Shown in pieces: positions 16,896 through 25,501 of a DNA stretch of 64,000 bases. Origin of the DNA: JBFHFS01 sp041583495 (GTDB lineage Bacteria; Bacteroidota; Bacteroidia; Bacteroidales; Marinilabiliaceae). Within the stretch, counting starts at the first letter, position 1. Every line of letters starts with the position of its first letter. The stretch lies in contig JBFHFS010000004.1 in NCBI GenBank assembly GCA_041583495.1, positions 95,063 to 159,062 on the forward strand, read 5' to 3'. Under the pieces are notes generated by a model that worked only from the letters and a program-made list of their open reading frames with translations, was not told where the DNA came from and made no database searches. Both the position numbers and the translations under genes were made by a program.

Positions 16896-18095
16896 CTATT
16901 GCTTTTTATTTATCAAAAATGGAGGAATGGACCCGATGATATGATTTTCGGGTAGGAACCCCCAAAACCGGCTGTCGAAAGAGTGTGGCCGGTTGTCGCC
17001 CATTGCCCAATAGTAATTCATTATAAAGCAGTATTGGTCGGTTGGTTTCCCATTGATGAATATCTGGCCTCCTTTGGTTTCCAACACGTTGCCTTCATAT
17101 ACACAGATGGCTCTTTGGTATAGGGGCAGGTTCTCCAATGTGAGCTGAATGGTGTCACCGGCCGAGGGAATGAAAATAGGGCCCAGGTGATGGGTATTCC
17201 ACCCTGTGGCCGTATTGAATGGAAAAATATGCCTGTCGGGAACATTCTTTTCCAGCAGGGAGGGCTTAAGATACGCCTTCACGGCGGGATCCAGGTTGGT
17301 GAAGTTACCTATGGTCATCTCAACTTCAATATGATCCTGTGCAGTATATTGGTTAAGGATAGGAAGCGTGGACACCACGTTGGTAAAAGCCTCCCGGGTA
17401 TGAGTCCATCTGAACTTTTGTATGAGCGTAGTGGGCTCCTCAAGCATTTGGCCATTTACAAAGGTCTTCCCATCAATTATTTGCAGGGTATCTCCGGGTA
17501 GGCCGGCCAATCGTTTTACAAAACGGGGCCTGTTTTTCACCTCCAGGGTAAGTAATTGGCCCCATTGCCGTATTTTACGAAGACGATCAAATTCATTGAA
17601 GTGTCGCTTCAGGTAGTAGTAGCTTTCGTTGGGACGGTTCTCAAGGATGGTATCCCCTTCGGGAAAGTTAAATAAAACGATGTCTCCTCTCTTTAACGCA
17701 CTGGTGCCACGCATTCTAAAATACTTGTCAGGCATGGAGGCAAATCGGCGTGGGCCGGGTTTTAACTTGTTAACCAGTATGTAGTTGCCTGCATGAATGG
17801 CTGTTTCCATTGAAGAGGAGGGAACCGATATCAGTTCTACCCCAAACCGATAGGTGCCTATTCCCAGGCCAAGTCCCGCAGCCAGGAGCACCAAAACCGA
17901 GAACAGTGGGCCTGCCGGTGCATAACGTGCCCGGATAACGCCCCACACCCGGGCCCTTGGTTTCCGGTAGATGAAATTTAACCAGACCAACGCCAGAAGC
18001 AGTAATCCTGCCACAGGAATCCAGAACCATAGGGTGGCCAGAACGATAACCACACTTATTAGTACGCTTAAGGTAATAAATAGAGTTGTTTTCAA
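16896..18095 (-). CDS. lepB: signal peptidase I (second copy)
   Basis: The 399-residue protein has N-terminal membrane helices and the S26 boxes: box B SVPSSSMETAI with the nucleophile Ser, box D FVKRLAGLPGDTLQI with the general-base Lys, and box E MGDNRPHSFDSRFWG. It should remove signal peptides at the outer face of the inner membrane. A long insertion separates boxes D and E. It lies 12 bases after another lepB on the same strand; the two are clearly diverged. Confidence 0.92.
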   Translation of the reverse strand: MKTTLFITLSVLISVVIVLATLWFWIPVAGLLLLALVWLNFIYRKPRARVWGVIRARYAPAGPLFSVLVLLAAGLGLGIGTYRFGVELISVPSSSMETAIHAGNYILVNKLKPGPRRFASMPDKYFRMRGTSALKRGDIVLFNFPEGDTILENRPNESYYYLKRHFNEFDRLRKIRQWGQLLTLEVKNRPRFVKRLAGLPGDTLQIIDGKTFVNGQMLEEPTTLIQKFRWTHTREAFTNVVSTLPILNQYTAQDHIEVEMTIGNFTNLDPAVKAYLKPSLLEKNVPDRHIFPFNTATGWNTHHLGPIFIPSAGDTIQLTLENLPLYQRAICVYEGNVLETKGGQIFINGKPTDQYCFIMNYYWAMGDNRPHSFDSRFWGFLPENHIIGSIPPFLINKKQ

Positions 18096-18107
18096 TTTAC
18101 CTGGGTA

Positions 18108-19538
18108 CTATTCCTTGCTTACTATCTTAAAGAACCTGTTCCAACGGATGCCACTCAAAAACGATCGGTCCTTATTGAGCGATAACCAAACTAAAATGGG
18201 TTTTCCAACCACATGGTCCTCGGGAACAAACCCCCAATAGCGGGAGTCGGCCGATTTGTGCCGGTTGTCACCCATCATAAAATAGTAGTCCATTCCAAAG
18301 GTGTAATTGCTGGTTTCTTCCCCGTTAATGAAAATCTTCCCGGCTTTTACCGTCAGCTCATTTCCTTCGTAGTTACAGATGATTCTTTCGTAAAGAAGTA
18401 AATTCTCAGGGGTCAGCGTCACGGTAGCACCCTTCTTGGGAATTCTCACCGGACCATAGTTGTCGCGGCTCCAGGGGAAATAGCGACTGTAAGGGAAAAC
18501 CGACTGACCCGTCAGGTCGGGTTTGGTTTCGTCGATGGTTATTTCCCGGATAAAAGACATGCTGCGCATACTTTCGGCCATTTCGTCGGTGAGGGGTAAG
18601 GTATAATAGGGGCCAATGCCCCCTTCGTTGCGGTCGTCGTTGCTGATGCCCATCCGTTCGAAAAACCGTTCGTTCAGCTTGGTCCCATCGGTAACGATGC
18701 GGTAGTTGTGTTGAATCCCTTGGTGAGCCTCCGCTTTCTCATTATTGATGTAAACCTGGTTGTGACGTATCTCCAGGAGGTCTCCTGGCAGAGCGATGCA
18801 TCGTTTTACGTAGTTGTCGCGACGATCCACCGGTCTGAAAACGACCTCTCCAAATTCATTGGGATGTTGGTCGACATATTCACGCCCAAGTTGCCGCTCC
18901 CTTTGGCGTTGTTCATATTCATTATCCATCCCACTTCCCTGGGATCCCGACAGCCGGCTTTGGCCTATTTCACGAATGATGTTGAAATAGGAGGGGTTCG
19001 GTCTCGAAAAGGCTACCGTGTCCCCTGCCGGGAAGTTGAATACCACAATGTCGTTGCGTTCAACAGTTCCAAAGCCTTTGATGCGGGTGTACTTCCAGGT
19101 GGGCCATTCGGTATACGACTTGGTATTGACGATGGGAAAAGCGTTTTGAACCAGGGGAAACGAGAGCGGGGTGATGGGCATTCGTGGGCCAAAACTCACC
19201 TTGCTCACAAACAGATGGTCGCCTACCAGGAGTGTCTTTTCAAGCGAGGAGGTGGGTATCTTGTAGTTCTGGAAAAAGAATATGTTGATGATGTAAACGG
19301 CTACCAATGCAAAAAGCAGAGCATCTAACCACTCCTTCCAGGCGGCCGGCTTTTGTCCCTCTTTGGTTTTTTTCCAGAAGCCCCACGGTATCAGTTGGGT
19401 GATGTAGACATCGAACAAAACGGGTAGTCCCAGCAATATCCAATAGTTGCCTATCCAGATTACTAATAGAAGAAAGAGGAGAGAGGCGATGCCAAATCTT
19501 ATCCATTTGGCTGTAGGCACTTGTTGCATGTTTAACAA
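18108..19538 (-). CDS. lepB: signal peptidase I (first copy)
   Basis: The 476-residue protein has the S26 boxes: YKIPTSSLEKTLLVGD (nucleophile Ser in SSL), NYVKRCIALPGDLLEI (Lys base) and MGDNRHKSADSRYWG. It is longer than its neighbour because of a charged insertion (EYEQRQRERQLGREYVD) before box D. An ATG three codons in (19529) is another possible start. It follows dapB by 9 bases and belongs to the conserved dapB-lepB order of Bacteroidales. Confidence 0.93.
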   Translation of the reverse strand: MLNMQQVPTAKWIRFGIASLLFLLLVIWIGNYWILLGLPVLFDVYITQLIPWGFWKKTKEGQKPAAWKEWLDALLFALVAVYIINIFFFQNYKIPTSSLEKTLLVGDHLFVSKVSFGPRMPITPLSFPLVQNAFPIVNTKSYTEWPTWKYTRIKGFGTVERNDIVVFNFPAGDTVAFSRPNPSYFNIIREIGQSRLSGSQGSGMDNEYEQRQRERQLGREYVDQHPNEFGEVVFRPVDRRDNYVKRCIALPGDLLEIRHNQVYINNEKAEAHQGIQHNYRIVTDGTKLNERFFERMGISNDDRNEGGIGPYYTLPLTDEMAESMRSMSFIREITIDETKPDLTGQSVFPYSRYFPWSRDNYGPVRIPKKGATVTLTPENLLLYERIICNYEGNELTVKAGKIFINGEETSNYTFGMDYYFMMGDNRHKSADSRYWGFVPEDHVVGKPILVWLSLNKDRSFLSGIRWNRFFKIVSKE

Positions 19539-19547
19539 TATTAACGA

Positions 19548-20264
19548 TTAAAACTTAAGCAGATCCTGCATGGTTAGGAATCCTTGGTTCTTGATGGAAA
19601 ATTCAGCGGCCAGAACGGCACCCAGAGCAAACCCCCTTCGCGATTTGGCACTGTGGTGCAACGTGATTTCATCAACCTCCGACTCATATTTTATGGTGTG
19701 GATCCCCGGTACTTCGCCCTGCCGAAGAGCATGGATGATGAGGTCTTCTGATGAGTCGCCCGCTTCGAGTTTCCATTGTTTTTTTCGGTCCACCCGGCTG
19801 AGAAGGTCTTCGGCTAAGGTGATGGCCGTTCCGCTGGGGGCATCCAGCTTGTGGGTGTGGTGTACTTCCGTGATCTCGGCCGAATACTCGGGCCGGGTGT
19901 TCATGATTTCCGCCAATCGACGGTTCATCTCGAAGAGGATGTTAACCCCCACACTGAAATTGGAGGCATAAAAAAAGGTTTGATTATCCTGAGAACAGGC
20001 TCTTTTGATCTCAGCCAGTTTATCCAGCCAACCGGTGGTGCCCGAAACAACTTTCATGTTGTATTCAAAACACTTTTGGTAATTCGAAAAAGCCACCTTT
20101 GGCGTGGAGAACTCAATGGCTATATCCGCTTTTTCAAAGTTGCCATCGTCAAAGGATTCGTTAGTGAGGGGGTCGATGCGGGAAACAATCTCATGGCCTC
20201 TGTCCAGGGCAATCTTTTCAATCTCTTTCCCCATTTTGCCGTAACCAATCAGTGCTATCTTCAT
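19548..20264 (-). CDS. dapB: 4-hydroxy-tetrahydrodipicolinate reductase
   Basis: The 238-residue enzyme reduces the dihydrodipicolinate-level intermediate in lysine and meso-diaminopimelate synthesis with NAD(P)H. It shows the nucleotide motif IGYGKMG at the N-terminus and the active-site block EVHHTHKLDAPSGTA. Start 20264 (MKIALIGYGKMG) fits the family; MKPDK at 20279 is possible. The longest frame (20318) would begin upstream of the -7 box at 20297-20304, so it is ruled out if that promoter is used. First gene of the lepB/lapA/wbqC run. Confidence 0.93.
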   Translation of the reverse strand: MKIALIGYGKMGKEIEKIALDRGHEIVSRIDPLTNESFDDGNFEKADIAIEFSTPKVAFSNYQKCFEYNMKVVSGTTGWLDKLAEIKRACSQDNQTFFYASNFSVGVNILFEMNRRLAEIMNTRPEYSAEITEVHHTHKLDAPSGTAITLAEDLLSRVDRKKQWKLEAGDSSEDLIIHALRQGEVPGIHTIKYESEVDEITLHHSAKSRRGFALGAVLAAEFSIKNQGFLTMQDLLKF

Positions 20265-20296
20265 TTTGTCAGGTTTCATTTTTAGGTAAGCGAGAA

Positions 20297-20304
20297 CAAA
20301 GATA
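20297..20304 (-). promoter_or_regulatory. -7 box of the dapB operon
   Basis: Read on the minus strand this is TATCTTTG, matching TAnnTTTG. Transcription would begin about 20290, upstream of both plausible dapB starts. No clear -33 partner is seen. Confidence 0.45.
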
Positions 20305-20339
20305 AAAAATCCATCCAAGTTAAGAGTCTCATTTAAAAG

Positions 20340-20367
20340 AAAACCCGGAGTGTTGACTCCGGGTTTT
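20340..20367 (-). terminator. intrinsic terminator after rplT
   Basis: A 12-bp stem (AAAACCCGGAGT with its complement) around a 4-base loop is followed on the minus strand by TTTTCTTTTAAA. It ends the thrS-infC-rpmI-rplT operon and lies just upstream of the dapB promoter. Confidence 0.85.
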
Positions 20368-20390
20368 CTTAACTCTGTGTTTTTTTAACC

Positions 20391-20744
20391 TTATTTCTGG
20401 CTCATGGCTTTTTTCACCACAGCTTTAAAAGCGTCGGGATGATTCACTGCCAGGTCGGCCATAACTTTTCGGTTGATCTCAATATTTTGTTTGCTCATCA
20501 GCCCCATCAGGCGACTGTAGGAGATGCCTTCGAGACGGGCAGCAGCATTGATACGCTGAATCCAAAGAGCTCTGAAGTTTCTTTTCTTGGCTTTGCGATC
20601 GCGGTAGGCATATTGCATACCTTTTTCCCAGGTGTTTTTGGCTACTGTCCACACATTTTTGCGACGGCCAAAGTACCCTCTGGTGAGTTTTAACACCTTT
20701 TTTCTACGTGCTCTTGCGGCAACGACATTTACTGATCTTGGCAT
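20391..20744 (-). CDS. rplT: 50S ribosomal protein L20
   Basis: The 117-residue protein begins MPRSVNVVAARARRKKVLKL and contains GYFGRRKNVWTVAKNTW and RINAAARLEGISYSRLM, diagnostic of L20. It binds 23S rRNA early in assembly; in E. coli it also represses rpmI-rplT translation. Last gene of the operon, 103 bases after rpmI and just before a strong terminator. Length is normal. Confidence 0.97.
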   Translation of the reverse strand: MPRSVNVVAARARRKKVLKLTRGYFGRRKNVWTVAKNTWEKGMQYAYRDRKAKKRNFRALWIQRINAAARLEGISYSRLMGLMSKQNIEINRKVMADLAVNHPDAFKAVVKKAMSQK

Positions 20745-20847
20745 TTTTTTCTGCTTTTTCGAATGGTTAGCGCTCCGTTATTATTCGGAATCTTTCGGCT
20801 AATTCATTCAGGTTTTAATTAATTAAAAAGAAATCGTGAAACGAAAT

Positions 20848-21045
20848 CTATTTCATCGCCAGCAACAACTTAATGTTGGGCTCGTCGGCTTTGTGAACCA
20901 GTCCGGAATAGGTGAGGTTACGCTTTCTTTTGGTTGATTTTTTAGTCAGAATGTGACTTTTGTAAGCATGCTTACGTTTGATCTTTCCCGAAGCGGTGAG
21001 CACAAAACGTTTTTTTGCTCCGGAATTCGTCTTCATTTTTGGCAT
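20848..21045 (-). CDS. rpmI: 50S ribosomal protein L35
   Basis: The 65-residue, very basic protein (MPKMKTNSGAKKRFVLTASG, then KRKHAYKSHILTKKSTKRKR) is L35. It follows infC by 31 bases and precedes rplT, the usual order. Confidence 0.97.
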   Translation of the reverse strand: MPKMKTNSGAKKRFVLTASGKIKRKHAYKSHILTKKSTKRKRNLTYSGLVHKADEPNIKLLLAMK

Positions 21046-21076
21046 TGTTCTATATATTTAGTTGAATAATAGGCCA

Positions 21077-21631
21077 CTACTTTTTCTTCTTGGGTGCGAT
21101 AAACATCGTCATTCGCTTACCCTCTAGCTTGGGGAGTTGTTCTACTTTCCCATATTCTTCCAGGTCCTGGGCAAATTTCAACAACAAGATCTCCCCTTTA
21201 TCCTTAAACAGAATGCTGCGGCCTTTGAAAAATACGAAGGCTTTTATCTTAGCCCCATCGCTGAGAAACTTTTCAGCATGCTTCAGTTTAAAGTTGTAAT
21301 CGTGATCATCGGTGTTGGGACCAAATCTGATCTCTTTTACGATAACCTTTACGGTCTTGGCTTTTTGTTCCTTCATCTTCTTTTTCTGCTGATAAAGGAA
21401 CTTTTGATAATCAATGATTCGACATACCGGGGGTTCCGCCTTAGGTGAAATTTCCACCAGGTCTAACTCCATCTCATCGGCCATTTTTATGGCTTCGGTT
21501 ATCGAAAAAACCCCGGGATTCTCAATGTTATCACCAACCAGGCGTACTTCCGTAACGCGAATCTGTTTGTTGATGCGATAACTAACGTCATCACTGGGGT
21601 TGCGTCCTATGTTTTTTCTTGGTCTTCTTAT
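21077..21631 (-). CDS. infC: translation initiation factor IF-3 (AUA start)
   Basis: A 184-residue IF-3 controls start-codon choice on the 30S subunit. The frame has no ATG at its true N-terminus: the first ATG (21484) would remove about 49 residues of the N-domain. Upstream codons encode the conserved NIGRNPSDDVSYRINKQIRV and VRLVGDN blocks. The frame is closed by TAA two codons before ATA (21631-21629). That ATA stands 8 bases after a strong AGGAGGG, so AUA is the likely initiator. Rare start codons on infC allow IF-3 autoregulation in other bacteria. It lies between thrS and rpmI. Confidence 0.9.
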   Translation of the reverse strand: MRRPRKNIGRNPSDDVSYRINKQIRVTEVRLVGDNIENPGVFSITEAIKMADEMELDLVEISPKAEPPVCRIIDYQKFLYQQKKKMKEQKAKTVKVIVKEIRFGPNTDDHDYNFKLKHAEKFLSDGAKIKAFVFFKGRSILFKDKGEILLLKFAQDLEEYGKVEQLPKLEGKRMTMFIAPKKKK

Positions 21632-21638
21632 TACTTAA

Positions 21639-21645
21639 CCCTCCT
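21639..21645 (-). promoter_or_regulatory. strong Shine-Dalgarno sequence deciding the infC start
   Basis: On the minus strand AGGAGGG lies 8 bases (counting from its sixth base) before the ATA start codon. Bacteroidota genes seldom carry such a strong site, so it supports initiation at the rare codon. Confidence 0.75.
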
Positions 21646-21681
21646 CTGTTTAATTAATACTAAGGCTTACTATTACTGCTA

Positions 21682-23631
21682 TTATTTCTCGATTTCCTCG
21701 AGTAACTTCTTCTCTTCGGTGTGAATAAAGGAGGCGAAATCGCTGAGCGTCATACTTCCTTGATCACCATGTCCTTGTTTTCGAACCGAAACTTCGTTGT
21801 TTTCGACTTCTTTCTCGCCAACGATCAGCAAAAAGGGGATACGTTTTAACTCATTGTCTCGTATCTTTTTTCCAATCTTCTCGTTACGGTCATCTAATAT
21901 GCCGCGAATATCGGAATTATTTAGGAATTCTAAAACATTTTTCGCGTATTCGTTATATTTTTCGCTGATAGGCATGACCACCACCTGTTCGGGCGTGAGC
22001 CACAACGGGAACTTTCCGGCTGTGTGTTCAATCAATACGGCAACAAAACGCTCCATACTGCCAAAAGGTGCACGATGAATCATGATAGGCCGGTGTTTTT
22101 GGTTGTCCTCACCGGTATATTCCAACTCAAACCGTTCGGGCAAATTGTAGTCTACCTGAATCGTTCCTAACTGCCATTTCCGGCCAATGGCATCGCGTAC
22201 CATAAAGTCGAGCTTGGGCCCGTAAAAAGCCGCTTCGCCTATCTCAACGGTGGTTTTGAGGCCTTTCTCTTCGCAAGCTTCCATGATGGCCGCTTCTGCT
22301 TTTTGCCAGTTTTCGTCCGACCCAATATACTTTTCATTGTTTTTTGGATCGCGCAACGAAATCTGTGCGATGTAATCCTGGAAATCAAGAGCCTTAAAGA
22401 TGTAGAAGATAATGTCTATCACCTTCTTGAATTCCTCTTTTAGCTGGTCGGGCCGGCAAAAGATGTGTGCATCATCCTGAGTAAAACCCCGAACCCTGGT
22501 CAACCCGTGTAGTTCACCACTCTGTTCGTATCTGTAAACGGTTCCAAACTCGGCCAGGCGAATGGGAAGATCCCTGTAGGAGCGCGGCTTAACACTGTAA
22601 ATTTCACAGTGATGAGGACAGTTCATGGGTTTCAAAAGAAACTCCTCTCCTTCGGTGGGAGTGGAAATGGGCTGAAAGGAGTCGGCCCCGTATTTGGCGT
22701 AATGTCCGGAGGTCTCATAGAGGGCTTTTTGCCCAATGTGTGGGGTGATTACCTGCTCGTAACCATGTTTTTGCTGTACCCGCTTGAGGAAATTTTCCAG
22801 GCGTTCGCGAAGCTTGGCCCCCTTGGGTAACCATAAAGGAAGTCCCAGCCCAACTCTTTGTGAGAAGGCAAACAGTTCCAGCTCTTTTCCTAATTTCCGG
22901 TGGTCACGCTTTTGGGCTTCTTCCAGCTGTACCAGATACTCCTCCAGCATCTTTTGCTTGGGAAAGGTGATGCCATAAACCCGGGTGAGCTGCTTGCGCT
23001 TTTCATCGCCACGCCAGTAGGCACCGGCAATGCTCAATATTTTAATGGCCTTAATGGGGGCCGTAGAGGGGAGATGGGGTCCGCGGCAAAGGTCGGTGAA
23101 TTGACCCTGTTCGTAAAAGGAGATGGTCCCGTCTTCCAGTTCGCTGATCAACTCAACCTTATAAGGGTCTTGTTTCTTCTCGAAAAAGGCCAGCGCCTCG
23201 GTCTTGGATACCTCCCGACGCAGATAAGGCGATTTTTCACGGGCCAGTTCCAACATCTTTTTTTCGATCTTGGGAAGGTCAGCCTCAGTGAGAACTTTTC
23301 CGTCACCCGGATCTACATCGTAATAGAAGCCGTTTTCAATGGCGGGTCCAATACCAAATTTCATGCCTGGAAAAAGAGCCTCCAGTGCTTCAGCCAAAAG
23401 ATGGGCAGAGGAGTGCCAGAAGGCATGTTTCCCTTCCGGGTCTTCCCATTTATGCAGTTTTATGGCTGCATCCTCATTGATGGGTTTTTGAATATCGAAT
23501 AATTGATCGTTTACAGTAATGGCCAATACCTCTTTGGCCAATCGTGGACTGATATTCTGGGCGATCTCCAGACCGGTTGTGCCTTTAGGGAACTCACGTA
23601 CCGATTGATCTGGAAGTGTTATTTTTATCAT
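21682..23631 (-). CDS. thrS: threonyl-tRNA synthetase
   Basis: The 649-residue enzyme has an N-terminal TGS domain (MIKITLPDQSVREFPKGTTG), the editing domain (HSSAHLLAEALEALFPG, later FTDLCRGPHLP), the class II catalytic core with zinc-binding MNCPHHCEIY and HGLTRVRGFTQDDAHIF, and the anticodon-binding C-domain. It charges tRNA-Thr and clears Ser-tRNA-Thr. Start 23631 was chosen because MIKITLP is the family N-terminus and a -7 box lies at 23660-23667. It heads the operon with infC, rpmI and rplT. Confidence 0.96.
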   Translation of the reverse strand: MIKITLPDQSVREFPKGTTGLEIAQNISPRLAKEVLAITVNDQLFDIQKPINEDAAIKLHKWEDPEGKHAFWHSSAHLLAEALEALFPGMKFGIGPAIENGFYYDVDPGDGKVLTEADLPKIEKKMLELAREKSPYLRREVSKTEALAFFEKKQDPYKVELISELEDGTISFYEQGQFTDLCRGPHLPSTAPIKAIKILSIAGAYWRGDEKRKQLTRVYGITFPKQKMLEEYLVQLEEAQKRDHRKLGKELELFAFSQRVGLGLPLWLPKGAKLRERLENFLKRVQQKHGYEQVITPHIGQKALYETSGHYAKYGADSFQPISTPTEGEEFLLKPMNCPHHCEIYSVKPRSYRDLPIRLAEFGTVYRYEQSGELHGLTRVRGFTQDDAHIFCRPDQLKEEFKKVIDIIFYIFKALDFQDYIAQISLRDPKNNEKYIGSDENWQKAEAAIMEACEEKGLKTTVEIGEAAFYGPKLDFMVRDAIGRKWQLGTIQVDYNLPERFELEYTGEDNQKHRPIMIHRAPFGSMERFVAVLIEHTAGKFPLWLTPEQVVVMPISEKYNEYAKNVLEFLNNSDIRGILDDRNEKIGKKIRDNELKRIPFLLIVGEKEVENNEVSVRKQGHGDQGSMTLSDFASFIHTEEKKLLEEIEK

Positions 23632-23659
23632 CGAACTCAATTTTTGCTTAAAAAACATG

Positions 23660-23667
23660 CAAAGTTA
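23660..23667 (-). promoter_or_regulatory. -7 box of the thrS operon
   Basis: Minus-strand TAACTTTG matches TAnnTTTG. Transcription would start near 23653, about 22 bases before the thrS ATG at 23631. Confidence 0.5.
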
Positions 23668-23743
23668 CGTATTTTATAGGTAGAATTAAAACAGAGAAGG
23701 GTGATTTTCCTATTATTTCGAGCGTTGCATGAGTCCTGATTTA

Positions 23744-23774
23744 TTTGGTGGATCCAAAAAAACACTTATTTTTG
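23744..23774 (+). promoter_or_regulatory. promoter of the ROK-fucose operon
   Basis: TTTG at 23744-23747 and TATTTTTG at 23767-23774 are 19 bases apart. Both elements and the spacing match the Bacteroidota -33/-7 promoter fully. The gene starts at 23796. It is the clearest promoter in the window. Confidence 0.7.
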
Positions 23775-23795
23775 TTCCGTTAGAAAGAAAAAGCT

Positions 23796-25010
23796 ATGGA
23801 CCCCAACTTTCCGAAAGGAAGTGCCGAATTCATTAATCGCCTTAATAAGATTAAAGTTTTAAATCTTATCCGGGAAACCGGTGAAATATCCCGCGCCGCC
23901 ATTGTTAAGCAAACGGGGTTAAGCGCCCCTACCGTTACCCGTATCGTGGATAGCCTGATCAATACCGAAAAGCTGGCCCAACAAGTGGGCATCGGCGAGT
24001 CGAGTGGAGGACGGCCTCCCCTCATGGTCCGTTTTAATGGTGAAGAGAGCTATGTGATAGGGGTGGATTGGGGACGCACACACATATATGGGGTTTTGGC
24101 CAATCTCAATGGCGATTCGTTGGTCGAACTCGACATTCTGACCGAGGTGAGCGAAGATTTTAATAAGGATTTGCAACGGGTCATCGACCTTATTGAAGAG
24201 ATTTTGCGACGATCCGGAATCCAAATAACCCAGCTTAAGGGAATAGGCCTGGCCGCCGCTGGTTTTATCAACAAGAAGAACCATATCGTAGAATATTCGC
24301 CCAATTTCAACTGGAAAAATGTGGATATCATGCAACCTCTTGTCAAGCACTTTCATGTGCCCGTGATGGTGGATAATGTATCGCGGGTGATGGCTCAGGG
24401 AGAATTGCTTTATGGGATAGGAGAGGATTTTAAAGATTTTATCTTTATCAATGTGGGCTTTGGAATAGGCGCCGGAATTATTTCGAATGGGCGGCCTTTT
24501 TTTGGCTTTGATGGGATGGCCGGAGAGATTGGTCACAACCACGTGGTTGGGGCTGTTGCCGATGGCCGTAAATGTAGTTGCGGTAAGATGGATTGCCTGG
24601 AGTCATACGCATCGGGTCGCGGCATCTGCGAGATAGGATGGCAACAAAAACAATTCTATCCCCATTCGATGTTGAATTCTGTTAGCCATCTGTCTGCTGA
24701 AATCATTGCCGGTTTTGCCAACGAAGGAGATGAACTGGCCATCCAATTGTTTACTCAGGCAGCCGATTACCTGGGGTTAGCGATTGCGGCAATGGCCAAT
24801 GCCTTTAACCCCGCTGCAATTGTACTGGGTGGAAAAGTAATGAAAGCGGGCCCTTTCTTTACACAGCGCATAAAACACGTTTTCGAGAGGGAGGCCATTC
24901 AACAACCTAACCGAAAAATTACCTTGCTGATGAGTAAGTTAGGTGATGAGGCTGCTGTGAAAGGAGCGGTTTCCTTAATTTTGAGTAATATTCTTAATTT
25001 TAGAGTCTAA
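23796..25010 (+). CDS. ROK family transcriptional regulator of fucose genes
   Basis: The 404-residue protein has an N-terminal winged helix (GEISRAAIVKQTGLSAPTVT) and a ROK sugar-kinase-like domain starting VIGVDWGRTHIYG. The ROK zinc motif CSCGKMDCLES and GEIGHNHVVG are present. NagC/XylR-type ROK proteins are sugar-released repressors. It sits 42 bases before the fucose mutarotase gene with its own promoter, so it probably controls the fucose cluster in response to fucose or a derivative. The ligand is inferred from context. Confidence 0.88.
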   Translation: MDPNFPKGSAEFINRLNKIKVLNLIRETGEISRAAIVKQTGLSAPTVTRIVDSLINTEKLAQQVGIGESSGGRPPLMVRFNGEESYVIGVDWGRTHIYGVLANLNGDSLVELDILTEVSEDFNKDLQRVIDLIEEILRRSGIQITQLKGIGLAAAGFINKKNHIVEYSPNFNWKNVDIMQPLVKHFHVPVMVDNVSRVMAQGELLYGIGEDFKDFIFINVGFGIGAGIISNGRPFFGFDGMAGEIGHNHVVGAVADGRKCSCGKMDCLESYASGRGICEIGWQQKQFYPHSMLNSVSHLSAEIIAGFANEGDELAIQLFTQAADYLGLAIAAMANAFNPAAIVLGGKVMKAGPFFTQRIKHVFEREAIQQPNRKITLLMSKLGDEAAVKGAVSLILSNILNFRV

Positions 25011-25052
25011 ATATTTTACCCCGAAATTTAATTAACCTAAGAACCTAACATT

Positions 25053-25490
25053 ATGCTAAAAGGAATCTCACCCCTGATTTCGCCCCAGTTACTGGAAGTC
25101 ATGGCCCGCATGGGACATGGGGATGAATTGATACTGGCAGATGCCCACTTTCCGGGCGAGTCGTTTAACGACCGCGTACTGCGTGCCGATGGTTTAAGGA
25201 TACCGGATTTGCTGGCGGCCATTCTGCCGCTTTTTCAATTGGATTCCTATGTGCCACAACCCCTGGTGATGATGGCTGCTGTGGAAGGCGATAGCCTGGA
25301 TCCTGAAGTCGAAAAGGCCTATCTGGAAAGTATCCGTATTACCAATCCCCAGGTGGCGCCCATCAAACGAATCAACCGGTTCGATTTTTATGACCGGGCA
25401 CGGTCGGCCTTCGCCGTGGTGATGACCGGTGAAACCGCAAAATATGGCAATATCATCTTAAAAAAGGGTGTTACCCCTCTATCTCTATAA
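25053..25490 (+). CDS. fucU: L-fucose mutarotase (RbsD/FucU family)
   Basis: The 145-residue protein matches FucU/RbsD: MLKGISPLISPQLLEVMARM, GHGDELILADAHFPG with the active-site His, and a C-terminal FAVVMTGETAKYGNIILKKG block. It interconverts the alpha and beta anomers of L-fucose in the cytoplasm. The next gene is a fucose permease 11 bases on, which favours fucose over ribose as substrate. Confidence 0.92.
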   Translation: MLKGISPLISPQLLEVMARMGHGDELILADAHFPGESFNDRVLRADGLRIPDLLAAILPLFQLDSYVPQPLVMMAAVEGDSLDPEVEKAYLESIRITNPQVAPIKRINRFDFYDRARSAFAVVMTGETAKYGNIILKKGVTPLSL

Positions 25491-25501
25491 AAAAAAATAT
25501 T

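Noticed and set aside
18708..19328. 206-residue plus-strand frame
   Set aside because: Antisense to the first lepB, which has all signal peptidase motifs; the product is not protein-like.
21077..21484. infC starting at the first in-frame ATG (135 residues)
   Set aside because: It would remove the conserved IF-3 N-domain; the upstream frame encodes it and has a strong ribosome binding site before ATA.
22900..23502. 200-residue plus-strand frame
   Set aside because: Antisense to thrS.
23919..24542. 207-residue minus-strand frame
   Set aside because: Antisense to the ROK regulator, which shows clear ROK motifs.
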